Below are positions 34,992-44,054 of a DNA stretch of 64,000 nucleotides, one piece after another; within the stretch, counting starts at the first letter, position 1; each line of letters begins with the position of its first letter. Below the pieces are notes generated by a model. That model searched no databases. It was not told where the DNA came from and saw only the letters and a program-made list of their open reading frames with translations. The stretch is from contig NZ_JALJRA010000011.1 of assembly GCF_022968135.1 (NCBI RefSeq), forward strand, positions 124,001 through 188,000, given 5' to 3'. Source of the stretch: Pseudorhizobium tarimense (GTDB taxonomy: Bacteria; Pseudomonadota; Alphaproteobacteria; Rhizobiales; Rhizobiaceae). A program made the translations under genes and the position numbers.

Positions 34992-36470
34992 GCGCATCAC
35001 CGATCGCTTGACAAGAACTGCCATCGGGCGGATCGGCCAGAAAGGTTGTTTGGGATCGAGAATGCCGGTGCCAACGAGCGATTCCGTATCGCCTTCGCCG
35101 GAACTGACGTCGAACGGCCTCAGGCATCGGGCATTGCCGTTCATGCGGTCGATGGCGGCAATCAACGAACCCGTATCTTCTACCGCGCGCGAGAACTCTT
35201 CAGGCGAGCAGCCGAGATGTTCAGCAAGTAGATCGTCCCTGGCAGCCGTGACGGCACGGCGTCCCTCCGGCGAACGGGTCTCGACGGCAATGTCGCATTC
35301 CGTATCCAGCCCTTCGGAACGGTTGTTGAGGTTGGAGGACCCCACCCGAACGAACCGATCATCGACAATGATCACCTTGGAGTGGATGATGATCTCTTTT
35401 TCGCCGCCTTTGCCATCGGGCGTGACTGCATAATAGACCCGCAGCCTCCCATACCGATCCGCACGCTTCAGGCGGCGGATCAACCGGGTGCGGTTCCGTC
35501 CCATCATCGCCTGCTCGATAAACCCATGGGATTCGCGTGTGACGACAACGACCACTTCCGGTCCGTTGCGCGCCTTCAGGCGCTTTGCGAGCGTGCGCGC
35601 GACGCCGAAGGAAGCGAGATACTGCGTCTCGATGTAAAGGTGGCGCTCGGCCGCACGCAACGCTTCATGGGTCAGCTTGATCGCTTCCCTGTGGCCCCTG
35701 CGCCCTTTCCAGTTCCAGGCCTCTGTCAAGGCGAGGGCAGTGTTGCAATCGGTCACTGCGGGAAGCAGGTCCTCGGGCCACGGATTGCCAGAGGTTGTCG
35801 CCTTCGTCGGCTCCAGCGCCTCACCCGTCAGCCTGCGCCACCGCTCCCGCGCCAGGTCGGCAACGAAGAGTGCCGGTGGGCCACTGACAATCATCTGGAC
35901 GTCGTGGACGGGCCCATAAAGCGTTCCATCGGGCGATACACGGCGTGGATTGTCGATCCTGTGATCTCTTTCGTCCCACCGCCGCGCGGTCAGATCGATG
36001 CCACCGAGAAAGGCGGTACGATCGTCGACCGCCACGATCTTCTGGTGGTGGCTGGCGCGCAGCGGATGATCGAAATCGAACTTCAACGTGATGCGGGGAT
36101 GGTCGCTCCAGTCCATGCGGCCAAAGAGCTTTAGGCTCTTGCTGGAGTAGAGGGGGCCCATGCCCCAAACCAGCAGCCGAACTTCCAGATCGGGCTGCGT
36201 CTCGACGAGATGCCGCAGAAGCTCGCCCAGTGTCTGTTCCGAAGTCTCAGGGCGAAGGCGGATATCCGGATTGAAGTCCCAGCCGATGATGAAGATCGAT
36301 CGCTGCGCCTGGCGAAGAACCTGATCAAGGCGCCGGTAATAGTCGGCCCCGTCAATGAGAAACGCGACTTTCTCTGCGCGCGCGCTACGCCACGCATTGC
36401 GTCCTGGCTTGATGATGGGATTGTGCTGCGCCTGTTGCTGCGTCTTATCTACCGTTGCCGTCACGTCCAC
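34968..36470 (-). CDS. Phospholipase D-family enzyme, probable cardiolipin synthase (ClsB-like)
   Basis: This 500-residue protein has two complete HKD motifs: His142-Lys144-Asp149 in HHQKIVAVDD and His363-Lys365-Asp370 in IHSKVIIVDD, each followed by the GG/SSNLNNRS segment. Such enzymes join two phosphatidyl groups (cardiolipin synthesis) or hydrolyse phosphodiesters. No N-terminal transmembrane helices are seen, unlike ClsA, so it resembles ClsB/C. The GTG at 36470 is the first start; a consensus EcfG-type promoter lies 30-54 bases upstream. Membrane remodelling under stress is the likely purpose. Confidence 0.87.
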   Translation of the reverse strand: MDVTATVDKTQQQAQHNPIIKPGRNAWRSARAEKVAFLIDGADYYRRLDQVLRQAQRSIFIIGWDFNPDIRLRPETSEQTLGELLRHLVETQPDLEVRLLVWGMGPLYSSKSLKLFGRMDWSDHPRITLKFDFDHPLRASHHQKIVAVDDRTAFLGGIDLTARRWDERDHRIDNPRRVSPDGTLYGPVHDVQMIVSGPPALFVADLARERWRRLTGEALEPTKATTSGNPWPEDLLPAVTDCNTALALTEAWNWKGRRGHREAIKLTHEALRAAERHLYIETQYLASFGVARTLAKRLKARNGPEVVVVVTRESHGFIEQAMMGRNRTRLIRRLKRADRYGRLRVYYAVTPDGKGGEKEIIIHSKVIIVDDRFVRVGSSNLNNRSEGLDTECDIAVETRSPEGRRAVTAARDDLLAEHLGCSPEEFSRAVEDTGSLIAAIDRMNGNARCLRPFDVSSGEGDTESLVGTGILDPKQPFWPIRPMAVLVKRSVMRLSRRLLG

Positions 36471-36499
36471 CTATGCGCCCCGATCTGCGATCGCAGGAG

Positions 36500-36524
36500 A
36501 ACGCATTTTGTTCCAGCTTGTTCC
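36500..36524 (-). promoter_or_regulatory. EcfG-type stress promoter of the PLD-family gene
   Basis: On the minus strand GGAAC (36524-36520), 16 bases, CGTT (36503-36500), an exact match to the general-stress consensus. It ends 30 bases before the GTG start at 36470. Confidence 0.62.
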
Positions 36525-36563
36525 CAGCCAGGCGGAGAAGATCAGCAACTGCGGCAACAATCC

Positions 36564-36716
36564 TCAGGCGTAGGCCGGAGGATTGTTCTCGTCAGGATTA
36601 GGAGTGGGCGTTTCGTCGGGCAGACGATCTGGCTCAGGCTCGTCGATAGGGGGGTCCGGTTTCCAATCGGGTGCGGGCACCGGCGGCGTTTCATAAGGTT
36701 CGCGCGGATCAGCCAT
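36564..36716 (-). CDS. 50-residue Pro/Asp/Glu-rich protein
   Basis: This short frame encodes a proline- and acid-rich chain (EPYETPPVPAPDWKPDPPID ... ending NNPPAYA) with no hydrophobic core, certainly disordered. AGGAG lies five bases before the ATG at 36716. An EcfG-type promoter is 29-53 bases upstream on the same strand. It is absent from many gene calls because of size. Function unknown; the stress promoter supports it being real. Confidence 0.65.
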   Translation of the reverse strand: MADPREPYETPPVPAPDWKPDPPIDEPEPDRLPDETPTPNPDENNPPAYA

Positions 36717-36744
36717 CACGTTCTCCTGTCAGCTTCGAGGGTCC

Positions 36745-36769
36745 AACCCAAGCTGACTGGGATTGTTCC
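36745..36769 (-). promoter_or_regulatory. EcfG-type stress promoter of the 50-residue protein gene
   Basis: On the minus strand GGAAC (36769-36765), 16 bases, GGTT (36748-36745). It is 37 bases from the divergent plus-strand EcfG promoter of the DUF892 gene. Confidence 0.55.
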
Positions 36770-36806
36770 TCATCTGGGCCTTTTTGCTGTCAGACCGGCG
36801 ATGCAC

Positions 36807-36831
36807 GGAACGGCTTCCCACCTCGGTCGTT
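36807..36831 (+). promoter_or_regulatory. EcfG-type stress promoter of the second DUF892 gene
   Basis: GGAAC (36807-36811), 16 bases, CGTT (36828-36831), an exact consensus match ending 36 bases before the ATG at 36868. Confidence 0.65.
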
Positions 36832-36867
36832 GGCGCTCATGTTCGGCAACGACAGTGGGAGGTGACG

Positions 36868-37377
36868 ATGGCTCATATGCAGGATCACTATGCGCACTGG
36901 CTGCGTGATGCTCATGCGATGGAAGAACAGGCAATCTCCATGCTAAGCGCGCAGGCAAAGCGGATAGAAAACTATCCGCTGCTCGAGGCACGCATCGAGC
37001 AGCATCTGACGGAGACACGAGGGCAGGAACAGGCCCTTCGCACGCTGCTGGACAAGCTTCCCTCAGGGCGATCATCCGCGCTGAAAGATGCCACGGGCCG
37101 TCTAGCCGCGATGCTCCAGGGGATGACAGGCGCTCTTACTCAGGACGAAGTCGTGAAAGGTGCGATGACGAGCTATGCCTTCGAGCATTTCGAGATTGCC
37201 ACCTATCGGGTTCTGATCGCGGCCGCCGATGAACTCGCAGAAACGGAAGCAAAGGCCGTTTTCGAGCAGATATTGCAGGAGGAGACAGCGATGGCGGCCT
37301 GGCTTCAGGACAATCTCGATGACACCACTCGGCTTTTTCTAATGCGCGACGAGCGGGATCTCCAGGCGAAGCGATGA
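36868..37377 (+). CDS. DUF892 (YciE/YciF-like) ferritin-like stress protein, second copy
   Basis: This 169-residue helical protein is paralogous to the one at 16367: AMEEQAISMLSAQAKRIENYPLLEARIEQHLTETRGQEQAL, then YAFEHFEIATYRVLI and QEETAMAAWLQDNLDD. The conserved Glu/His pairs can bind two metals. GGGAGG precedes the ATG, and a consensus EcfG-type promoter lies directly upstream. Divergent from the 50-residue protein gene, which has its own stress promoter. Confidence 0.88.
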   Translation: MAHMQDHYAHWLRDAHAMEEQAISMLSAQAKRIENYPLLEARIEQHLTETRGQEQALRTLLDKLPSGRSSALKDATGRLAAMLQGMTGALTQDEVVKGAMTSYAFEHFEIATYRVLIAAADELAETEAKAVFEQILQEETAMAAWLQDNLDDTTRLFLMRDERDLQAKR

Positions 37378-37402
37378 GAAACCCGCCTAACCAATCTGTT
37401 TA

Positions 37403-37612
37403 TCAGGTGTAGCTTCCTAGGGTGCCCAGCCGCGCCTGCAGATCCTTTGGATCTCGCACGCCGTGCTGATAAAGATCGAACATTTCTATCGCCAGTATCG
37501 TGGCGGCACCTGCGCTCGGCTGCAGGCCTCTTTGGGTGCAGACTTCGGCAAGGCAGCGCTCCAGAAGCGCCAGCTCGTCAGGCTCGTAGATGGTAGGTGA
37601 TATCTGCGTCAT
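37403..37612 (-). CDS. Small hypothetical protein
   Basis: This 69-residue soluble protein starts at an ATG (37612) with GGAG seven bases upstream; an in-frame TTG 15 bases earlier is less likely. It has an amphipathic helical look (ELALLERCLAEVC, TILAIEMFDLYQHGVRDPKDLQARL), similar to short rhizobial proteins of unknown function. Convergent with the DUF892 gene. No clear promoter motif was seen. Confidence 0.65.
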   Translation of the reverse strand: MTQISPTIYEPDELALLERCLAEVCTQRGLQPSAGAATILAIEMFDLYQHGVRDPKDLQARLGTLGSYT

Positions 37613-37774
37613 ATCGGTCTCCGTCAATCCGGAGCAAAGGCGCCCTGCATGATCCAGGACCCGACGCTCATCCGTTCATTGGAGAGCTGAGCCTACGCCT
37701 TCCGTCGCCCGACGCAAGGGCGACAGACAGTAATTGGCGATGCATGGTGATTGCCTCACGCCGTCTTTATCCGA

Positions 37775-37996
37775 TCACTCGTCGTCAAGGTGATTTGCCT
37801 CGTGGTCCTGATACTGCTCCGTCTGGACCGCCTTGCTGTCGAGGCCGCGGCCGCCGGAGTGCTGGGATTTGTCGCGGTTGGACAGAACCATGTTGTCCGG
37901 CAGGATTGACTTGTCGACGTCGGTCATGGCGCCCGTCCCGCTCTGCTTGCCTTCGGTGCCTCCGGCGCCGAAATGTTTCGAGTTCGCATTGGCCAT
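37775..37996 (-). CDS. Small hydrophilic hypothetical protein
   Basis: This 73-residue, Gly/Ser/Asp-rich protein (NSKHFGAGGTEGKQSGTG ... QDHEANHLDDE) is probably disordered. AGGAGG five bases before the ATG at 37996 decides the start. The SKHF segment near its N-terminus recalls the 68-residue protein at 32720. A near-consensus EcfG promoter (GGATC-N16-CGTT) lies upstream. Function unknown. Confidence 0.7.
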   Translation of the reverse strand: MANANSKHFGAGGTEGKQSGTGAMTDVDKSILPDNMVLSNRDKSQHSGGRGLDSKAVQTEQYQDHEANHLDDE

Positions 37997-38058
37997 CTCT
38001 GCCTCCTTGCACTTGCTTTGCCATCGCGTCGATCGATCGACGCGTGCTACATGGACCA

Positions 38059-38083
38059 AACGATGCCGCAGCGAATTTGATCC
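38059..38083 (-). promoter_or_regulatory. Near-consensus EcfG-type promoter
   Basis: On the minus strand GGATC (38083-38079; consensus GGAAC, one mismatch), 16 bases, CGTT (38062-38059). It sits 63 bases upstream of the 73-residue protein gene. Confidence 0.4.
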
Positions 38084-38116
38084 AGGAAGGACAGTGTTTC
38101 TCGATTGGCGATGGGA

Positions 38117-40099
38117 TCAGGCCGGGAGCGTATCTCCAGCCACCGTGAGTTCGCGATCGGCATCGACGCGTCCTGCGGACGTGTTTCTGGAGAAGCTCTC
38201 CAACCACAGCTGCGTGGACAAGATGCCGATAAAAGCTGCATTGTCCCGAAAACCCGTGAACGGGCGAGAACGGCACTTCTGATGAAGCCGTTCTACAGCG
38301 AGGGGATTGAACAATCCTGCCTTTGCCACCGACGAGCGAGCGAGATGTTTGCCGACATAGGCGGGTTCCGGAGCGGTGAACGCGCTGCTATCAGGTGCAC
38401 GGTAAGGCTGTTTCGGACGGTGGACGATATTCTCTGGCAGAACGTCCTTCGCAATCCGGCGCAGGATGTGCTTCTCCCGAAGGCCTCTGAGCTTTGTTTC
38501 GGGATGGAGCCGGGCGGCGAACTTGACGAGCCGGTGGTCGAGGAAGGGGAAGCGTCCCTCCACCCCATGCGCCATGGCCATCCGATCGCCTTGGCTTGAG
38601 AGAATGTAGCCCGGCAACAGGTAGCGTGTTTCCAGGAACTGTGCCTGGTGCAGTGGGTGCCACCGACCAAATTCCGCCGGCAGGCGAGAGGCGAGATCTT
38701 CCGCCGCATCGTAACTCGAAAGCTGCTCCTTGAGATCATCGGAGTAAAAAATCTTCGCCGCTGCGGTGCTGCGCATGCGAGGTCGGTGGGAGAAAAGCGG
38801 ATCGCCGCTATCGCCACCGCCGACGCCGAAGAACGATGCCAGATACTCCGCCGATTGTTGCTTCAGGCTTGGCAGGTACGGGTAAAGCTTGCGAAACAGG
38901 TGCGGTCGCAGCCGCGAGGCGGGTTGGCGAGCGCAGAAGCGGCGGACACGGGCTTCCCGGAATATGTCGTAACCGGCGAAAAGCTCGTCCGCGCCTTCGC
39001 CCGTGAGGACGACCTTCATTCCCGACCGGCGTACGAGCCCCGAGAGGAGGAAGAGTGGTGCGGGAGCGGTGCGCAGAACAGGCCGTTCTGCACAGCGGAC
39101 AACGGCGGGAAAGGCGTCGGCGATTTCGGCAGATCCGCAAGCAATCGAGCGATGGCTGGTCCCGAATTCCTCCGCCACCTGTCGCTGATATTGGCTCTCG
39201 TCGTGTTCGGCGCTGTTGAAGCCGATGGAGAAGGTGTTTAGCCCTTGCGGCGCCATGCCCGCGGCCATCGCAACGATGAGTGACGAATCCAGACCACCAG
39301 AAAGATAGGAGCCGACCGGCACGTCGGCACGCATCCGCAGCCGGATCGCGTCTAGCAACAGCGAGCGGAGTTCTTCCTCCAACGCAGCTTGCTCCTCGCG
39401 GGGGCGCAGGTCACTGGCGTCAGGGTAAGTCGGCATCCAGTAGTGCCGGGTGCGGGCTTGACCATGCTCTATCGTCAGTGCTGTACCGGGTTCCAGCTCA
39501 AGAATGCCCTTGAACATCGTTCGCGGTGCGATCGGCGCCCAGAGGGTAAAGATCTGATCAAGCGCAATCGGATCGAGCTCCGCCTCAATTCCAGGCATTG
39601 CGAGCAGGGACTTTGCTTCGGATGCGAAGAAGATCGAGCCCCGGTGCTCCGTGTAGAACAGCGGTCTGACGCCCATGCGGTCGCGCGCGATCAGCATGCG
39701 CCGGCGTCGGCTGTCCCAGATTGCAAAGGCAAAGTCGCCGTTCAGTCGCGCCAGACATTCATCGCCATACTGCTCGTATAGCTTGAGAAGCACTTCCGTA
39801 TCGCCGCCGGTGCGAAACCGGCAGCCGCGCGACTTCAGCTCTTCGCGCAATTCCACAAAATTGAAGATCTCGCCGTTAAAGGCGATGACGAAGTTGCCGT
39901 CCTCGGTCGCCATCGGCTGATGGCTGTCGCTGACGCCGACGATGGAAAGGCGCACGTGAGCGAGGCCTACCCCAGTCGCGGAGTAGATTCCTTGACCGTC
40001 CGGCCCCCGGTGCGCGATTGCCTGCGCCATCGAAGACAGCAACGATGCCGGCCCCTCCGGGACCTGGAATTCTCCGACGAAGCCTGCAAATCCGCACAT
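38117..40099 (-). CDS. asnB: Glutamine-hydrolysing asparagine synthase family protein
   Basis: This 660-residue protein starts MCGFAGFVG, leaving catalytic Cys2 after Met removal. Residues ~1-210 are a class II glutaminase domain (HRGPDGQGI, VIAFNGEIFNF, RTGGDTEVLLKLYEQYG). Residues ~240 onward are the ATP-pyrophosphatase domain with VGSYLSGGLDSSLIVAMAA and GEGADELFAGYDIF. It makes asparagine or an amide on another carboxylate. The ATG at 40099 is required by Cys2; the upstream in-frame TTG is not used. It is monocistronic in this window, convergent with nothing on its right; the flavoprotein gene at 40209 lies upstream on the same strand. Confidence 0.9.
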   Translation of the reverse strand: MCGFAGFVGEFQVPEGPASLLSSMAQAIAHRGPDGQGIYSATGVGLAHVRLSIVGVSDSHQPMATEDGNFVIAFNGEIFNFVELREELKSRGCRFRTGGDTEVLLKLYEQYGDECLARLNGDFAFAIWDSRRRRMLIARDRMGVRPLFYTEHRGSIFFASEAKSLLAMPGIEAELDPIALDQIFTLWAPIAPRTMFKGILELEPGTALTIEHGQARTRHYWMPTYPDASDLRPREEQAALEEELRSLLLDAIRLRMRADVPVGSYLSGGLDSSLIVAMAAGMAPQGLNTFSIGFNSAEHDESQYQRQVAEEFGTSHRSIACGSAEIADAFPAVVRCAERPVLRTAPAPLFLLSGLVRRSGMKVVLTGEGADELFAGYDIFREARVRRFCARQPASRLRPHLFRKLYPYLPSLKQQSAEYLASFFGVGGGDSGDPLFSHRPRMRSTAAAKIFYSDDLKEQLSSYDAAEDLASRLPAEFGRWHPLHQAQFLETRYLLPGYILSSQGDRMAMAHGVEGRFPFLDHRLVKFAARLHPETKLRGLREKHILRRIAKDVLPENIVHRPKQPYRAPDSSAFTAPEPAYVGKHLARSSVAKAGLFNPLAVERLHQKCRSRPFTGFRDNAAFIGILSTQLWLESFSRNTSAGRVDADRELTVAGDTLPA

Positions 40100-40208
40100 T
40101 TTTGAACAACCCGATCCCGCTCCCAAGACGGTTTAATCGGGTCGCGTTCAGGAGCGGTTAAACGACACGCCATGGGGACTGCCAACGCCGAATCCAGTAA
40201 ACCATCGA

Positions 40209-41582
40209 TTAAACTGGCTCAGCGCTCTGGATGACGGTCGGCCACAGCTCAGACACCGTCGGGTGGATGGGCAATGCCCAGCGAAGGCTGTCGGCGGTGG
40301 CGCCGGCATTCATCATGTCGAGCACGCCATGGATCGCCTCATCCCCGCCGGCTCCAAGAATGGCAGCGCCGAGGATCTGTCGGCTCTCAGCGTCGATGAT
40401 GATCTTCATCAGACCCTGCGTCTCGCCTTTTTCGATGGCGCGCCCGACGCGCGACATGGGGCGGGTCCCGATCAGGATCTTTCTTCCCGCCTTGGCCGCC
40501 TGCGCCTCCGTCCTGCCGACCCTGCCGAGCGGCGGGTCGATGTAGAGTGCGTAGCCGAGGAGGCGTTGCGACACCTTCCGATCCTCCCCGTCGAGCAGAT
40601 TGGCCGCGACGATCTCAAAGTCGTTGTAAGCGGTATGCGTGAAGGCGCCCTTGCCGTTGCAGTCCCCGAGCGCATAGATCCCCGGGACATTGGTGGAGAG
40701 GTCGTCGTTCACCTTGATGTAGCCGCGCTCGTCCACCTCCACACCAGCGGCCTTCAGGCCTAGATCGTCCGTATTGGGACGCCGGCCGGTGGCGAGGAGG
40801 ACATCTGAACCGATCACCTCCGGTGCGCCTTCGCTGCAGGACAGGCCGACAGCTATGCCCTGCGGATGACGGCTGAAGCGGATGCACTCTGCGCCTGTCC
40901 GGACCTGAACCCCCTCCTTCTCCAGGATTCCCCTGATGGCGTCGGAAATCTCGGGATCTTCGCGGCTGATCAGACGATCGCCTTTCTCGACCACCGTCAC
41001 CTCCGCGCCGAACCGGCGGTACATCTGCGCGAATTCAAGCCCGATATAGCTTCCGCCGATGACCACAAGATGCTCGGGAGCGCGATGCAGCATTACGATG
41101 CTGCTGTTGGTCAGGTAGTCGATGTCGTCGATGCCAGGGAGGTCAGGGACAGCGGCCCGTCCGCCGACATTGATGAAGATCTGCGGCGCCTCCAGGACCT
41201 CCTCAACCACGCGAACCCGCGTCGGCCCCTCGAAACGGGCATGTCCGCGGATCAAGGTGCAGCCTTTCATGCCGCTCAGCCATTTTTCGTTGTTGCCACG
41301 CGCATTGAGCGTCACCTGGTGGGAACGCTGCATGACCTTGGGCATGTCGATCTGGACATGCCCATCGAGCATCACGCCGAAGTCGGCTGCGCGACGTGCA
41401 AGATGCGCGGCGTAGGCGCTGGCAACCAGCGCCTTGGTCGGCATGCAGCCGGTATTGACGCAGGTTCCGCCGACATGCTTGCGTTCGATGATCGCAACCG
41501 ACTTGCCGGCTGCGGCGAGACGCCCGGCAAGCGGCGGGCCAGCTTGGCCGGTGCCGATGATGATCGCGTCGAAGCTTCTCAT
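40209..41582 (-). CDS. Mercuric-reductase-like FAD pyridine nucleotide-disulfide oxidoreductase
   Basis: This 457-residue class I flavoprotein disulfide reductase has the FAD loop IIIGTGQAGPPLAGRL, the redox disulfide Cys41/Cys46 in GGTCVNTGCMPTK, the NAD(P) loop VVIGGSYIGLEFAQMY, and the FAD-binding YALGDCNGKGAFTHTAYND. The C-terminal interface has HPTVSELWP. It lacks the N-terminal metal-binding domain and C-terminal Cys pair of true MerA and a lipoamide-complex context, so a general disulfide or quinone reductase role is more likely. Its ATG overlaps the stop of the DUF4126 gene. Confidence 0.88.
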   Translation of the reverse strand: MRSFDAIIIGTGQAGPPLAGRLAAAGKSVAIIERKHVGGTCVNTGCMPTKALVASAYAAHLARRAADFGVMLDGHVQIDMPKVMQRSHQVTLNARGNNEKWLSGMKGCTLIRGHARFEGPTRVRVVEEVLEAPQIFINVGGRAAVPDLPGIDDIDYLTNSSIVMLHRAPEHLVVIGGSYIGLEFAQMYRRFGAEVTVVEKGDRLISREDPEISDAIRGILEKEGVQVRTGAECIRFSRHPQGIAVGLSCSEGAPEVIGSDVLLATGRRPNTDDLGLKAAGVEVDERGYIKVNDDLSTNVPGIYALGDCNGKGAFTHTAYNDFEIVAANLLDGEDRKVSQRLLGYALYIDPPLGRVGRTEAQAAKAGRKILIGTRPMSRVGRAIEKGETQGLMKIIIDAESRQILGAAILGAGGDEAIHGVLDMMNAGATADSLRWALPIHPTVSELWPTVIQSAEPV

Positions 41583-42055
41583 GATACTGCCACCAAGGTG
41601 ACCGCGTTGATGATCAGCCATGCGCCAATCACCGCGACTGCATCCTCGAGAAGCGCGGCTGGGGTGTCTTTTCGAAATGCTGTGGCGAGGTTGGCGCGGA
41701 TGGCTGCCCCGCCCACAGTTCCGGCGACTGCCCCGACGGTACCTGCTACCAGCGCTCCGAGCCAAATGCCGAAGCCTGCTCCCAAGGCAGCCCCTGCAAG
41801 CGCGCCGATCACAACGCGACCGGCAAACTGAACGGGTACCTTGCGACTGGGCGTTTTCGGAAGCTTGTCGGTCACCAGTTCGCCGGCGGCAAGGATCGTC
41901 AGGATGACAACCGCCCAGATGGAGGTGAGGAAGGAGAGCCATGTCCCCGTCAGCGCGAGAAAACCGAGATAGGCGCCCCAGGCGACCGCCGCGGCGGCGA
42001 CCATGGTGCGAAGACCTACAATGACGCCGATCAGCAATGCGAGGAGGTAGATCAT
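41579..42055 (-). CDS. DUF4126 membrane protein
   Basis: This 158-residue protein has four or five Ala/Gly-rich transmembrane segments (YLLALLIGVIVGLRTMVAAAAVAWG and GALAGAALGAGFGIWLGALVAG) and a short loop with DKLPKTPSRKVPVQFAGR, the DUF4126 pattern. The function of the family is unknown. The ATG at 42055 has AAGG upstream. It is translationally coupled to the flavoprotein reductase by an ATGA overlap, so both may act together at the membrane. Confidence 0.8.
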   Translation of the reverse strand: MIYLLALLIGVIVGLRTMVAAAAVAWGAYLGFLALTGTWLSFLTSIWAVVILTILAAGELVTDKLPKTPSRKVPVQFAGRVVIGALAGAALGAGFGIWLGALVAGTVGAVAGTVGGAAIRANLATAFRKDTPAALLEDAVAVIGAWLIINAVTLVAVS

Positions 42056-42224
42056 GGGATGCCTTTCCGAATGGAGCGACAGGACTGGGTGATCCAAGCA
42101 TGCCGCCGCCAGGAGTCAAGCAGGTCTTCGGGAGGCTCTCTTTCGCGTCCGCACAACAAGCTATGGCAATGGCAGCAGGCTCGGCTTATGATCACGGGCA
42201 GTTTGGTGGAGGAGCCAGATCTCA

Positions 42225-44054
42225 TTGCGTCATAGAGTCGTAATTGCGTCGATCGCCTGCCTGGTCGTCGTCGCGGCCGTCATCTTTGGCGGTGGGAGCA
42301 TCGTATCCCGCAGCTACATGGAGGAGACCGCCGCTCAGGCGCAGACGACGCTGCGCCTCGCGGTTGCGGCGCTGGAGGGGCATCTGAAGCGGTACGAGGC
42401 GTTACCGGCCTTGATTGCGGATCAGGAAAACGTGAAAAACCTGGTGCAGCGGCCAGATGACAAGCGACTGCAGGCGGTCACAAACACCTACCTCAAGGAG
42501 ATCAACGCACTTCTGACCTCATCGGACATCTACGTGATGACGATGGACGGCAACACCGTCGCGGCAAGCAACTACGACGAGCCGCTGAGCTTCGTCGGCG
42601 AGAACTTCAGCTACCGCCCCTATTTCCAGGAGGCGGCAAGTGGCGCGCAATCGCGGTTCTACGCGCTCGGCACCACCTCGCAGAAGCGTGGATACTACTT
42701 CGGTTCTCCCATCCGCGTCGCTGGCGAGATCCGCGGCGTGATCGTCTTCAAGGTCGACATCGACGCGATCGAGCGGTCCTGGAACGGCGGCGATAGTCGC
42801 ATTTTTGTCTCGGATCCCGAGGGCATCATCTTCATGACCGGGTCGCCGGAATGGCTTTACGCAGCAATCGAGCCGCTTACGGCGGAGCGGCTGGCGCGGA
42901 CGGAGACCTCCCGCCGCTACGCAGACGCCAAGCTGCGCGAATTGCCGGTCAAGCGCGGCACCTATGTTGGGCAGGCGACCATGACCATCTCCGGTGGATC
43001 GTCGGAGCGCGAATATCTCGTTGCTTCGGCGCAGATGGAAGATGCAGGGTGGAGCGTCAACGTGCTGGTCGACACAGGGACCGTGCGTGCGCAGACGAAG
43101 ACCACCATTGTCGCAGTTCTGCTCTTCCTCGGTCTCGCCGGGCTTTTCCTTGCCGTCATCCTGCAACGTCGGAGCCGATCGAACGAGCGGATGCAGATGC
43201 AGGCACATGCGAAGGAGGAATTGGAGCGGAGGGTGGCTGAGCGGACGGACGACCTCGCGCGGGTCAACAGCATGATCGAGAAGGAGATCGCCGAGCGTCG
43301 CCTGACGGAGCAGCGCCTTCGTCAGACACAGGCCGATCTCATCCAGGCGGGAAAGTTGGCCGGCCTCGGCCGGATGTCTGCAGCGCTATCTCACGAGTTC
43401 AACCAGCCGCTTGCAGCCGCCAAGACCTACGCAGAAAGTGCTGCCATGTTGATCGGTCTTGGGCGGATCGACGAAGCGACCGACAATGTCCGGCGGATCT
43501 CGGCCTTGATCGACCGAATGGCGTCGATCAGCCGTCACCTCCGCAATTTTGCGCGCAAGCCGAAGGAGAAGCCCGGCACCGTTTCGCTGGAAGAGGTGAT
43601 CGGCGATACGCTCGAAATCGTCGCTGCTCGTGTGGGAGCAGCAAAAGCAGAGTTGCAGGTTACGATCGAGAAGGATCTGCCGCCGGTGCAGGCGGGTGCG
43701 GTTCGACTGCAGCAGGTGCTGGTGAACGTCATCACCAATGCGGCCGATGCTGTAGAAGGTCTTGCCGATCGAACCATCGAAGTGTCGGCCTTCGTGGAGG
43801 ATGAGGGTAAGGTTTCTATCGCTGTGCGAGACCGTGGTGCCGGCGTCCCCGCCGCAATACAGGAGCGCATTTTCGATCCCTTCTTCACGACGAAGGGCGT
43901 CGGCAAGGGGCTCGGGCTTGGCCTTTCAATCTCCTACAACATCGTGAAGGATTTTGGTGGCCGTCTCATCGTGCGCAATCACTCCGAAGGTGGGGCAGTC
44001 TTCAAGGTCGAACTGGACGTCGCGTCGGAGACGGCGCTTGAGGCTGCGGAATGA
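42225..44054 (+). CDS. DctB-type sensor histidine kinase
   Basis: This 609-residue membrane kinase has two transmembrane segments (residues ~5-25 and ~290-310) around a periplasmic double-Cache domain (EETAAQAQTTLRLAVAALEGHL, YRPYFQEAASG), a coiled coil, then HisKA with phosphorylated His390 in ALSHEFNQPLAAAKTY, and a catalytic domain with NAADAV and GLGLGLSISYNIVKDFGG. The architecture is that of DctB, which senses C4-dicarboxylates. A TTG at 42225 behind GGAGGAG is the likely start. It overlaps the response regulator by 4 bases. Position before tctCBA suggests it senses a carboxylate brought in by that system. Confidence 0.88.
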   Translation: MRHRVVIASIACLVVVAAVIFGGGSIVSRSYMEETAAQAQTTLRLAVAALEGHLKRYEALPALIADQENVKNLVQRPDDKRLQAVTNTYLKEINALLTSSDIYVMTMDGNTVAASNYDEPLSFVGENFSYRPYFQEAASGAQSRFYALGTTSQKRGYYFGSPIRVAGEIRGVIVFKVDIDAIERSWNGGDSRIFVSDPEGIIFMTGSPEWLYAAIEPLTAERLARTETSRRYADAKLRELPVKRGTYVGQATMTISGGSSEREYLVASAQMEDAGWSVNVLVDTGTVRAQTKTTIVAVLLFLGLAGLFLAVILQRRSRSNERMQMQAHAKEELERRVAERTDDLARVNSMIEKEIAERRLTEQRLRQTQADLIQAGKLAGLGRMSAALSHEFNQPLAAAKTYAESAAMLIGLGRIDEATDNVRRISALIDRMASISRHLRNFARKPKEKPGTVSLEEVIGDTLEIVAARVGAAKAELQVTIEKDLPPVQAGAVRLQQVLVNVITNAADAVEGLADRTIEVSAFVEDEGKVSIAVRDRGAGVPAAIQERIFDPFFTTKGVGKGLGLGLSISYNIVKDFGGRLIVRNHSEGGAVFKVELDVASETALEAAE

